From the NCBI GenBank assembly GCA_028456385.1, contig JALNQF010000202.1, forward strand, positions 1-64,000: a stretch of 64,000 nt of DNA, written 5' to 3'. Of the stretch, positions 11,438-21,280 are shown piece after piece; within the stretch, counting starts at the first letter, position 1; each line of letters begins with the position of its first letter. Source of the DNA: Ophiosphaerella korrae (taxonomy: Eukaryota > Ascomycota > Dothideomycetes > Pleosporales > Phaeosphaeriaceae). A program made the translations under genes and the position numbers. The notes below the pieces were generated by a model. That model did not search any database. It was not told where the DNA came from and was given only the letters and a program-made list of their open reading frames with translations.

Positions 11438-11610
11438 AATTGTTGTTCTCAGCTCCTTATTCGCTTGTTCTGTAAAGTATAATTCAGCCACCGACATTTT
11501 TGGGTAGCAATTGGCTGCGACAATTGCGTGTTCAATTGCCCTCGGCCCATGTGAACTTCACATACCCCTATTCCTTTTATGTCATGGTGTGCGTCAAGTA
11601 ACGCACACCA
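11438..11610. promoter_or_regulatory. CAATTG cluster and a perfect 10-bp dyad
   Basis: CAATTG occurs at 11438, 11508, 11521 and 11533. Downstream, TGGTGTGCGT (11585-11594) and its exact inverse (11601-11610) flank a 6-base spacer. The block lies between the acyltransferase stop and the GT8-like gene and could be a regulator-binding dyad or a 3' hairpin. No function is shown. Confidence 0.3.
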
Positions 11611-12004
11611 ATGCAGGTTCTTCGGGTTTGAAAGTTGCTGATGCCGGCCGTTTATTGGCATGTTCCTGAATCGTCAAAACCTCCGGCGCTTAGTTCCCCA
11701 TGGGGGTTCTCACTGGCGGGGTATATAGATCCTGGCTCCTTAGTCGCCGATCATTTCAACCTCACTCCATACAACATTGTTCCGTACCTTGCATCCTCGG
11801 GATTTCATGTGCTATTTGTCCCAGGGTCATCGAGTTGGGGAAGCCCCTTCTCCCCAAGCAAATTCCAGAGGCATAAACTGACCTTTTGTTTTGACTTACT
11901 GTCTGATCAAGAGTAATACGGGCCGAAAGCGACTCAAGGATTTTAGAGCGAATTTTTATCCTTGTAGACTAGTCTAACGTTGTTCCTGTCGTTGGTTTGC
12001 AGCT

Positions 12005-12046
12005 ATGCAAGTTCTGCATCCGGATCACGGCAAGCAGCAAAAATGA
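12005..12046 (+). other. short upstream ORF overlapping the start of the GT8-like gene (ATGA)
   Basis: A 13-codon open frame begins at 12005 and its TGA (12044-12046) overlaps the ATG of the main frame (12043-12045). A ribosome ending the short frame would be placed on the main start. If the region before 12003 (ending TTTGCAG) is an intron, the leader would be short and this uORF the first ATG. Confidence 0.4.
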
Positions 12047-13359
12047 AAAGAAGGCACAATGTCATCGCGGGCACATTCCTGGTACTCGGAATCATTTACC
12101 TCTGTGCGCAGCGTGAAGGTGACTTGCCTGTCCAGATTTACTCCCATCACTCGGAGAAAGTAAAGACAGTCTTTGGTACAGCCATTCCTGTTAGGGCACG
12201 TCCAACCAGTTTGCAAAAGGCAGTTGTATCTTCCACTGTAGCTTCGCCTCTTCATCACAGCACACCCCTCAGTAATAGCCTGCCCCAAATAGGCCCTGGC
12301 CTTCCCAATATCCCACTCCCGTCGAGTGAGAAGCCTTCATTGGAAAATGGGTTGAGCCTACCACTACCAGACAACGCTCCACTTCCTCCTGCGCAGCCGC
12401 CTGTCCCAACGCCATTCAACCCCGAATTTGCTTTCCAGCAAGACCTCCCCCTCCTACTTCCGATATCCACTCTTCAGCAATACAGCAAACATGCCCCAAT
12501 CAATTACAACACCAACGAACCCCCAGTCTACGCTTACGCCACCTTCATGGCAACCCGCAACCCCTCGCTCTCAGACCCCTACTTCCTCGCCATCCACAGC
12601 CTCATCTACCGCGTCCTCTGGTCGCCCAAATCCCGTACCCAAAAGAAATACCCCTTTATCGTCTTCGTCGCCGACTTCGTCACGCCCGACCAACGCGCCC
12701 TGCTCGCCGGCGCCGGCGCCCTAGTCCGCAACCTCGCGCCCCTCTCCTGGCACTGCGACCACGGCAACACGCAGAAGCGCTGGCAAGACCTCTTCGCCAA
12801 GCTCAACATGTGGGCCGAAACGTCGTTTTCGCGGCTCCTCTTCCTCGACGCCGATGCGTTTCCGCTGGCAAATATCGACGCCATGTTTGACCTTGCGCCC
12901 GTGCAGACGTGCGATGCGGCGCGCATGCACATCGACGACTTTCTGGCTGATCGCTCGCCCGTCTGCGAGGACTACGTGTTTGCGGGCGTGCCGCAGAATG
13001 TGGCGTCGTTGGAGTCGCCCGAGATTAATGTTGGGGCTATGGTGTTTTCGCCGTCAAAGGGCATGCATGCGCGGCTGGTGCAGAACTATCTCAAGACGCA
13101 GCATTACGATTGCAGTATGGCGGAACAGGCGTTCTTGAATTGGCAGTTTTCGCCGCTGGGGGCGTATGCGCCGACCCGGTTGGAGAGGGAGTGGGGTGGG
13201 TATTTTCCCAAGGAGGAGGAGGTGGGCAAGTTGAAGGTTGTGCATGAGAAGTTGTGGGCGATTGAGAAGGGGTGGATGAAGGAGGAATGGGAGGGGTCTT
13301 GGAGGGACATGGTGACGTGGTATGCTAGTGAGGAGTTTGCGAAAGCAAGGGCAGCGTGA
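12043..13359 (+). CDS. GT8/GNT1-like glycosyltransferase, type II membrane protein
   Basis: A single exon of 438 codons from the ATG at 12043. The frame is open further upstream (to 11980) but holds no earlier ATG. A membrane anchor (about residues 8-24, IAGTFLVLGIIYLCAQ) is followed by a Pro/Ser-rich stem of about 130 residues. The nucleotide-sugar transferase domain has YAYATFMATRNPSL, the DxD site in RLLFLDADAFPL, and INVGAMVFSPSKGMHARL. This layout matches Golgi GT8 / GlcNAc-transferase (Gnt1-like) proteins of fungi. Third-position bases are C-rich up to about 12850 and G-rich after it. The sugar transferred is unknown. Confidence 0.8.
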   Translation: MKRRHNVIAGTFLVLGIIYLCAQREGDLPVQIYSHHSEKVKTVFGTAIPVRARPTSLQKAVVSSTVASPLHHSTPLSNSLPQIGPGLPNIPLPSSEKPSLENGLSLPLPDNAPLPPAQPPVPTPFNPEFAFQQDLPLLLPISTLQQYSKHAPINYNTNEPPVYAYATFMATRNPSLSDPYFLAIHSLIYRVLWSPKSRTQKKYPFIVFVADFVTPDQRALLAGAGALVRNLAPLSWHCDHGNTQKRWQDLFAKLNMWAETSFSRLLFLDADAFPLANIDAMFDLAPVQTCDAARMHIDDFLADRSPVCEDYVFAGVPQNVASLESPEINVGAMVFSPSKGMHARLVQNYLKTQHYDCSMAEQAFLNWQFSPLGAYAPTRLEREWGGYFPKEEEVGKLKVVHEKLWAIEKGWMKEEWEGSWRDMVTWYASEEFAKARAA

Positions 13360-13608
13360 GGATGATGTCTAATGATATAGCCTATGGTCGACTAGGGGAA
13401 GTTACAGACTGGGGTATAGGGCCTGGTCGCTTATTTGGAGATGGTTACTGAAGAATAAGGAGGAAGGATTGCAGAGTTTTGTATGACCTCTGTCATTATG
13501 TTATCTTTTTCGGCGCAGTGAGTCTTGCATATTTCCAGTATAGAATTGCACGAAATTTCACGTGCATGATACTTCCATATCCACCCATCTCAACATCCAT
13601 CATATATC

Positions 13609-16600
13609 CTACGCACTTGCCTCCGCAACACCCTGCCTACTCGCAACACTCCCCCCAATCCATGCCCCCTTCGGATCCTTTCCACTCTTGATATTCTCCC
13701 CTTCCCCCTCCCGTCCCCATCCCCCACCACCTGGCGTATGTACAATAATCCGTTCGCCGGGCCTCATTGCCGCCGTATTCTTCGCGCCCAGGTTAATGTA
13801 TCTAAACTCCTGGTCCCCACTTTCCTTCACGTCACCCTTCGCCTCGACTTTGCGAACCCATATATTCAGGCCGCATGCTGCATCTGCACCACCAGCCATG
13901 CCATATGGATGGTAGACACGGCGCTCGCTGAGAATAGATACCTGGACGGGGATGCGGAATTCGATGTCGCGCACTACACCGTCGCCACCACGATGCATGC
14001 CCGCCCCCGCACTCCCTTCTCGGATCGAAAACTCTCTAAGCAAGACTGGATACCTGCGCTCAAAGACCTCGCTGTCAGTAATGCGGGTATTCGTCATGTG
14101 TGTGTGCACACCGCTGGTGCCGTGCCATGTTGGCCCTGCGCCGGAACCGCCGGCGATGGTCTCGTAGTACCCGAATCCACGCACGTTTTTGTCACCGAAG
14201 CCGAATGTCAGATTGTTTGTATCGCCTTGGGAGGCGGCGCAGGCGCGGAAGGCTTTGAGGACGGTGTCGGTCACGCGTTGGCTGGTGAGGACGTTGCCGC
14301 CTACGACGGCGGCGGTGGCAGAGGGTGAGAGGAAGGACTTAGGTGGAATAATGACGCGGATGGGGGCAAGGCAGCCTTGGTTGAGCGGTATATCTTCAGA
14401 GATGAGACAGCGGAGGCAGTAGATTATTGCGGAGTAGGATACAGCTTCGGGCGCGTTGATATTACCATAAACTTCCGGGCCAGTACCGGTAAAGTCGAAA
14501 ACCGCTTCACCCTTTTCCGGGTCAATGGTTACTTTGAGGACAATGGGGCTTCCATCATCCATGTATTCTGTTGCTGACAGATCTTGGCCTTCAAATCGTT
14601 GGTGAACATCCTTGAGTAATGCGCGCACTGAGCTTTCGGCGTTGGACTGGATAGAGTGCATGTAGAATTGCACGACTTCACTGCCATAATCGGACATGAG
14701 TGTCGAGATGAGATTTATTCCCTTCTGGTTTGCGGCAACTTGGGCTTTTAAATCATTGATATTGTCGCTTAGGCATCTTGTTCCAGAACATCCAGGATAC
14801 TGTGCTGGTTCGTCGAGTAGTAGTTCGGTGATGCGTTTCTCGTTGAAGTGTCCTTCTGATACAAGCTTCTCGGATTTTATAGCTGCACCTTCTTGATACA
14901 GTTCTTTGGAACTGGGAGGCATGCTCCCGGGAAGTATACCACCAATATCTGCGTGGTGTGCGCGAGACGCGACGTAGAAGATGATCTCATCTCCAGAGAA
15001 GGCGGGCGTTATGACAGTGATGTCTGGCAAATGGGTTCCACCATACATTGGGTGATTAGACACAAGAACATCGCCACGCTTAAGCTTGCCTTTCCAGATT
15101 CCGGCTTGTTTACGAACGCAGGTTGACATACTGCCTAGGTGGACTGGAAGATGGGGTGCTGTACGATGATTAGCATAGCCTTGTCAGAGTAAATGTTTTC
15201 TTACCATTCGCAACAAGCCCTCCCTCCGCGTCGAACAGCGCGCATGAGTAATCGAGCCTCTCCTTGACGTTGGTAGAAACACTCGTCTTTTGTAGTGCCC
15301 GCCCCATTTGCTCTGCAATAGCCATGAAGCGATGCGCAAAGATACTGAGTAAGATTGGATCAACTTCCTTGGTACTAACCTGCTTTTCCTGGCCATCACT
15401 CTCTCCGATATTAATTACAACATGTGTGTTAATGAGCAGCGCAGACGCACCAGGTGTCACTACAATAGTCTGCGTACCGTCTGCAATGATTGCAGGACCC
15501 CTGATTCGATCGCCAACCTCGAGGTCCTCCAGCTTATAGATTGACGTGTCTTGGCGCCCGCCTTCGAAGAAGACTTTCCTTAAATCATAACGTTTTGTAT
15601 CACCTGTGACATCTTTTGGCTTGATCTCTTTGAGCTGCTGATCTACAGTTTTCTTTAGACCTTCGAAAGTCTTTCCAATTCCACGCGCTCTTACATCATC
15701 AACAATTATATCGCGGTCTGGAAGAGTGAAGCCGAATTCTTGGTCATGCTGTTTGATGAAAGCTTTACCAAAAGCCCAATCATCGCCATCATATTCTTTC
15801 TCTGCCTCCTCTTTCGTGGGCTTGACGATCATCAGTGCTGATTCTGTTCCGCGGTACCGCAAATTGAGATACTCCTCAAAATGCACATGCTCTTCGTCGA
15901 ATCCTTGGTCCTTCAGCGTCGCTGTGGATTTCGCTCTTAGGTCGGCCATCTTTTTCTGTAGGTATTCGCGAACATCTTTCGCATCCGACCACACCTTACT
16001 TTCTGGCTCCTGCCGCTCATCTACAACATCTGCAAGGGCCATGCCGTAGGCTGAGAGAACTGAGGAGTATCGATGTACCAGGATTTGTGTGATTCCTAAT
16101 GCTTCAGCAATAGCAACTGCATGTTGTCCACCAGCGCCACCAAAGGTTGCAAGACGATGCTTGCTCGTATCGTGACCTCTTGCTTCAGTCAAGCTGCGGA
16201 TTGGGCGTGTCATCGTCTCGTTCGCAATCTTGATGAAGCCATTGGCAATATCATCAAGTGACATCTCTTTCTCCTTATTCCCGCCGGCAACCTCTTTATT
16301 AATTTGCTCCGCCAACTTCTTGAAAAGTTTCTCGCTTGCTTCTGCATCCAGTCCCTCATCTTCATTCTTTCCAAAGATCTTAGGGAAGAAGTCCGGTAAC
16401 AACCTGCCGAGAAATAAATTGGCGTCAGTGATAGTTAAAGGACCGCCTTTGCGGTAACATGCAGGTCCTGGGTGCGCACTCGCTGATTCCGGCCCTACTA
16501 CGAATAATCCGTTTTTCCAGAACAGCCGAGATCCGCCGCCCGCAGCAACAGTGTTGATATCGAGTTGCGGTGATTGGATTGTGACACCTGCAGTCGTAGT

Positions 16601-17755
16601 TTCGAAGACGTGATCATAGCGTCCAGCGCCGTACCTACTAACGTCTGTACTTGTCCCGCCCATGTCGAATCCAATAACCGGGATCTTGGTCTCGGGGTCG
16701 TAAGAAGTTAATGCGTAGCCCACAACCCCTCCAGCAGGCCCTGATAATATTGCCTTCAGTCCGGAGAAGATGTCGACATCTACCAGGCCACCGTCTGACT
16801 GCATAAACTCGCACCTCGCGCCCTTTGATCCTGCTTCGCGCTTCACGCTCTTGGACCCCAAACCGCCTTCAAATCCTTTGGAGAAACCATCGATGTACTT
16901 CCGTATCGCAGGTGTCAAGTATGCATCTGCACACGCCGATGTAGCTCGCGGCACTAGCTTAATCATAGGCATAAGTTCATGGCTCAAACTTACGTGCTCG
17001 AAGCCAATCTCTTTTGCAATCCTACCCACAAGCGCCTCATGATGCGGATACGTATATCCATGCATCAAGCACACAGCAATGCTCCTCAGCCCGCTGTCAT
17101 ACACATCCTGCAGCTGCTCCCGAATTACATGATCCTGCGGCCTCTGCATAATGCGCACCGTCTCGCCTGATAAACCTCTCACCAGCTCCGCATTTTCTCC
17201 CGCATCTTCTATACCCTGGGCATCCGTCTTCCTGCGCTCCGGATCCTCGGCATAATCCTCAAGGGTAACACGCTCATCAATCTCTACAACGCGTTTATAC
17301 AGCACTTCTGGCTTCCGTATGTCGAGCGCGAATATATTCGGCCGCGACTGATTGCCAATTGCCAGGCAGTCTTTGAACCCCTTGGTGACCACCATGGCGA
17401 TATCCTCGCCCTTGCGCTCCAGCAGCGCATTTGTCGCTACTGTTGTGCCCATGCGGATGCTCTCGATCTGCGAGGTGTCCAGGGGCTGGCCACGTGGGAT
17501 TTCAGTGCCCGTAAACTTGGATAAAAGGCGCCTGATGCCTTCAAGGGGTGCGTCGTCGTAGTTCTGGGGATCCACGGATAAGAGCTTGATGACTACATCG
17601 TCTTCCATTTTGCCGCTGCCGGGGTTCCCCACGCAATCGGTGAAGGTACCGCCGCGCTGGGAATGTTAGCTTGGAATATGCGTATGAGAGGATTGATTTG
17701 GGTGTACGTCAATGGCGATGCGAATGCCTCGCGGGCTAATGTTTGGACTGGACAT
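13609..17755 (-). CDS. 5-oxoprolinase (ATP-hydrolysing), HydA-HydB fusion
   Basis: Three exons (17755-17708, 17656-15205, 15158-13609) encode 1349 residues, typical for eukaryotic 5-oxoprolinase. The first intron (17657-17707) splits the nucleotide-binding motif, giving [17 protein letters not shown] after splicing. The second (15159-15204) rejoins GGLVAN with [16 protein letters not shown]. The N-terminal half is the hydantoinase/oxoprolinase A domain ([40 protein letters not shown]). The C-terminal half is the B domain ([38 protein letters not shown]). It converts 5-oxo-L-proline plus ATP to glutamate in the cytosol, in the glutathione (gamma-glutamyl) cycle. No breaks or missing motifs were seen. 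Confidence 0.95.
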
Positions 17756-18163
17756 GATGGATTTGTGAGGTTGCAATGATCAGTGTTCTCAGGCAATAAC
17801 GCAAATCAAGATGAATTTTAGTACATTATGCCGCGGAACGGGTAACAAACTATCCAAAAGTTGAGTCAATCGTGATGATGAAGTTGCAGATGCTGATAAA
17901 TACATGGCGGGGTGTTCCATTGCTTGCCCCGCCAAATTCGGTCATACTGAGCTCTTCGTCGCCGATAAGGTTTCATTTTGGCATCCATCAAATTAAGCAT
18001 TGCATACAGACAGAAGAAAGACTGAAGGTAGTAGGGAAAAAAGATAATGGAGTGATATAGTATTTGCTTGGCTGACGTAGTCGTCACTCGCTTAGGCAGT
18101 CGTCCAGATGTCCGACTACGCCTACGATGCATTCTTAATAACCTTAACCTTCGCATATGACTC
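17756..18163. other. intergenic stretch
   Basis: About 400 bp upstream of the oxoprolinase gene and downstream of the small gene at 18164. Open frames here are shadows and nothing further is supported. Confidence 0.3.
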
Positions 18164-18493
18164 TTACTTAGCAGCTTCCTCAACAGTGTATGTATTTTGT
18201 AATACCATATAGAAGAATTTGCCATCCGTCGCTCCAACTCTTGGCCAAGTATGCAGAGTCTCTTCATCCCATGGAGTATATTGATAGCCCGCATTCTTAG
18301 AGGATAGAAAGCCACATAAGGCGTTTCGAAAGGCCGCTCTCTCCGCAGAGTGAAAGATTTCCAATGTAAAATAAGGTCCTCTGAGTCTCAGCAACTGCAC
18401 GTCCAAAAGCTTAGCTTCAATCTCAGGATACAACAAACGGCAACATCGTCCTTTGTGCCTTAACCATAGCAGCGACGTCAACTGGAGCATCAT
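18164..18493 (-). CDS. small hypothetical protein
   Basis: A 109-codon frame. The second half (for example GYQYTPWDEETLHTWPRVGA, then DGKFFYMVLQNTYTVEEAAK at the end) reads like a natural globular sequence rather than a chance frame. I do not recognise the family. It has no signal peptide. Upstream exons cannot be excluded. Confidence 0.35.
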   Translation of the reverse strand: MMLQLTSLLWLRHKGRCCRLLYPEIEAKLLDVQLLRLRGPYFTLEIFHSAERAAFRNALCGFLSSKNAGYQYTPWDEETLHTWPRVGATDGKFFYMVLQNTYTVEEAAK

Positions 18494-19291
18494 GCTAATC
18501 GTCCTAGGCAGGTAACACCTAGCTAATTAACCACAGCGCGCTAAAAAAAAAAAAAAACGTTAAAATGTCAGAGCTGGGCAGGGCAATACTAGCCCAAACT
18601 GCCGTGCATTTCAGGGCCAAAGCTTGCAGCATCTAGGAATCCCGACAACTCAGCTTCGCCATAACATACAGTACTCACAAGGCGAGACCTTAATTGCTTC
18701 TCATCACTGCCTAAATGGGAAGTCCAATTTAGCATCTCCTCGGTTCACATGTGAGCACGTAGCTATACCAACACTCTCACAAGCCTCACCATCCACCATC
18801 CACCATCCGCCATCACCACCGCCGACATCAACATGCCTACGGCCTATACAACGCCTCCTATCAGCACTTGACTTGCCATCGGGTCGTCGCCCCCATCCAG
18901 GTACTTCACATGTCGGCCGCGCAGGTACACAACCCAGCCTCGGCAGGTCGGGGGCGGACAGACTCCCCAAACGAGCGCCTCAGCCGCCAAACATGGGGGA
19001 ACAAGCATTCCCCGCAAAACGACGGCGCTGACTGCGGGGAAAGGCGCGATCAAAGGCAATTTACGCATGAATTGCGGTACTCAGAAGGGTTGGCGCGACC
19101 TTCTGATTTGGGACGAGCAGGGCGGTGGATCCTGGGAGTTTAACTCGTGGAGAGGCGAACCTGCAGGAGGGCCAAGATATTGTTTGTGAAGGGGGTATGT
19201 ACTGGTATCGTGGAGTGTTTGGTGGGAGCGCAAGGTGCTGGACAGCGGAGTAGGGTACGGATTTGGCTTACGGGAAGTGGTGTGTGAAAGG
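18494..19291. other. gene-free stretch with poly-A and CCATCC-type simple repeats
   Basis: A run of 14 A at about 18544-18557 and short CCATCCA repeats at about 18787-18825 are visible. Open frames on both strands show no family features. The + strand changes from C-rich to G-rich near 18970. Confidence 0.3.
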
Positions 19292-19297
19292 TATAAA
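19292..19297 (+). promoter_or_regulatory. TATA box of the CFEM gene
   Basis: TATAAA is 80 bp upstream of the start codon at 19377. Confidence 0.45.
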
Positions 19298-19376
19298 GGG
19301 AGGGCGATGCACGGCGATGAAGGGACACCGCTCACATCGACATCTCAAGCAGCAATCAATCAAACTATCATTCATC

Positions 19377-19735
19377 ATGAAGGCCTCAACCATCATCTCC
19401 TTCCTCTTCGCCTCGGCCGTCTCTGCCCAGACTGCTTGCGACCCCGTTGCTTCGGCCGTGCCAACTTGTGGTGTACGTCTTGCTTCCGCTGTCTATTGAA
19501 GACATATACTGGCCTTCAGCACGATGCTAATTGCGAACAGGTTCCCTGCATCCAGTCTGCCGCTGCTGGTGTAGGCTGCGGTGGCGTCGACTACAAGTGC
19601 CGCTGCTCCAACTCGGCTGCCATCCAGAACGCAGCCCTTGGATGTGTTGTCTCCAACTGCGGTATCCCAACTGCGTTGAAGGTCCAGGCTAGCGCCAGCG
19701 CCGTCTGCGCCTGCGTTGCCACTGCCGTCCCATAA
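19377..19735 (+). CDS. small secreted CFEM-domain protein
   Basis: Two exons (19377-19472, 19541-19735) encode 96 residues; the intron ends GTACGT and AACAG. A signal peptide (MKASTIISFLFASAVSAQ) is followed by a compact domain with ten cysteines. Eight of them follow the CFEM order (TCGVPC, GVGC, KCRC, GCVVSNC, VCAC). There is no C-terminal hydrophobic GPI signal, so the protein is probably released. CFEM proteins bind heme or act at the host-fungus surface; which applies here is not shown. Expression would come from the TATA box at 19292. Confidence 0.85.
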
Positions 19736-20220
19736 ATTAATGGCATTGAGGGAGGAAAGAAAGGGGAGGAGGAAGGGAAATATGGGAGTGTTGTGGATGA
19801 TATCACTAGTTACGATGGAATGAACGATGGATAGGGTAGTTGATTTACCAGACGAAATTTGATGATTCAATCGCCTATACTTTGGGAAAGCGAGTAGAGC
19901 TGACTCTGTGAGACGTCTGTTGGATGATGGAAGAATGGCCAAGTCACCAATAACTGCATTAGAGAGAGGGTGACTATAATAATGCCCAATGAAGCACTAG
20001 TCACCTGTCAAATACTAATTACCCAATGATGGATGCAGCCAGGGCCAAGCGCGGCACAGACCACATCTCCACCCCCAGCGTTTCAACGCCGCCCGTCTCA
20101 TTCTCATTCCCATTCTTGTTCACCATTCACCCATATCATCACAGCCCAGCCACAACCAGCCTCGTCAACAGATCTTCACCCCAACACCCCTCACACAGCA
20201 AACCTGGAAACCCTGTAGCA
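19736..20220. other. intergenic and probable 5' leader of the antizyme gene
   Basis: From 20026 the antizyme first frame is open (in-frame ATGs at 20026 and 20029), so a longer N-terminus is possible. The sequence is C-rich and low in complexity, so I treat it as leader. Confidence 0.3.
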
Positions 20221-21095
20221 ATGGCTATCTCAGCAATGAAAAGTAGTAGTAGGCAAGTTCTGCCCCCCACGCTCCTTCACCCGCCCCCAGCTAACCCATC
20301 CCAGTAGTAGTAATTCCTCAATCCGCTCCTCTGCCTCTACCGGCGGCGTGCGCGCCAGCTGCTATGCCGTAAACTCCGCTACGGGTGCCCTCGCGGGCTT
20401 CCAGTACACTACGGGCGCTTTCGGGGCCGGGTGGTGTTCCTGAGGTCAGCTCGGGAATACCTTCACCCCCTTCGAGTCCCCCCCTCTACGCCACACACAG
20501 CGCCAAGAATGGCCGCGCGCGGAGAGGGGGGGCTGCATATACCATTGCGGGAGAGTGTGAGAGGCTCTTCTGCGAGACACTGCGCGCTGTTTTCCTGGGT
20601 GAGGGGAGCCAGCATCGTCAGGACTCGCTTGTAATGGGTGTGTATACTGGTGCCGACGATTATAGCGTCAAGGAGATGCCGCAGGATGCCGCGAGCGGTG
20701 CTGTCACTCATTGGATCGAGATGTGGGATTATGTGGGCGGCATCCAGTTCCGCGGCTTTGTGGCCGAGAAGGACGGCGAGAAGGCAATGTTTGTCTTCTT
20801 CGATGACTCGGTTGTTGCCGGCGATCTCAAGGCTGGGTGAGTCACTTTGATGTTACTGGTGTGAGCATGGACTAACCTGATCAGGCTAATGGCTCTTCTT
20901 GAGCTTTGCGAAGTCGACTCTTTCTCCTGCGACCGCCTCGTTGTCTGTGTGGACCGCCACGCCGACCACACGGCTAGAGATACCTTGGTTAAGGACCTAG
21001 GCTGGATCGGCTTTTCCCTTACAACGCTCGAGGATTTCAACGAAAATGGAGATCTTACGAGTGACAAGTGGCTGTTTATGGACATGGAGACCTAG
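20221..21095 (+). CDS. ornithine decarboxylase antizyme, expressed by programmed +1 frameshift
   Basis: Three exons (20221-20252, 20305-20836, 20885-21095). The first frame (56 codons) ends in TCC TGA at 20438-20443. Shifting +1 (skipping T20441) continues for 201 codons, giving about 257 residues. The second frame carries the antizyme domain: the core around GYWVEMWDYVGG-like WIEMWDYVGGIQFRGF, LMALLELCEV, CDRLVVCVDRHAD, and the end GWIGFSLTTLE..WLFMDMET. The first intron appears to be a GC-AG intron (AG/GCAAGT...CCCAG/T), keeping frame one. Antizyme binds ornithine decarboxylase monomers, sends them to the proteasome and blocks polyamine uptake. High polyamine normally raises frameshifting, which makes a feedback loop. 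The start choice is not certain because the frame is open to 20026. Confidence 0.85.
20438..20443 (+). promoter_or_regulatory. programmed +1 ribosomal frameshift site UCC-UGA
   Basis: TGG TGT TCC TGA GGT: the zero frame ends at this TGA, while the antizyme domain is only in the +1 frame. UCC-UGA is the classical antizyme shift site. Any stimulatory structure downstream cannot be judged by eye. Confidence 0.85.
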
Positions 21096-21280
21096 TGAAG
21101 GACGAGGAATTCGAGGCTCTCTGCCTGTCACTACTGACTGCATTGTAAGGTGTTTCGTTTGGCAAGGTGTTCGTTTTGGCAGGATGTTTAGTTTTAAGCA
21201 AGGTGTCTGGTCTCGAGCATATTGATTGACTCCACTTTATTCAAATCATTTTCCTTCCAACAAAATCCAATCTTGCAACC

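Noticed and set aside
13738..14328. 196-codon frame on the + strand
   Set aside because: It is antisense to the conserved C-terminal HydB part of 5-oxoprolinase.
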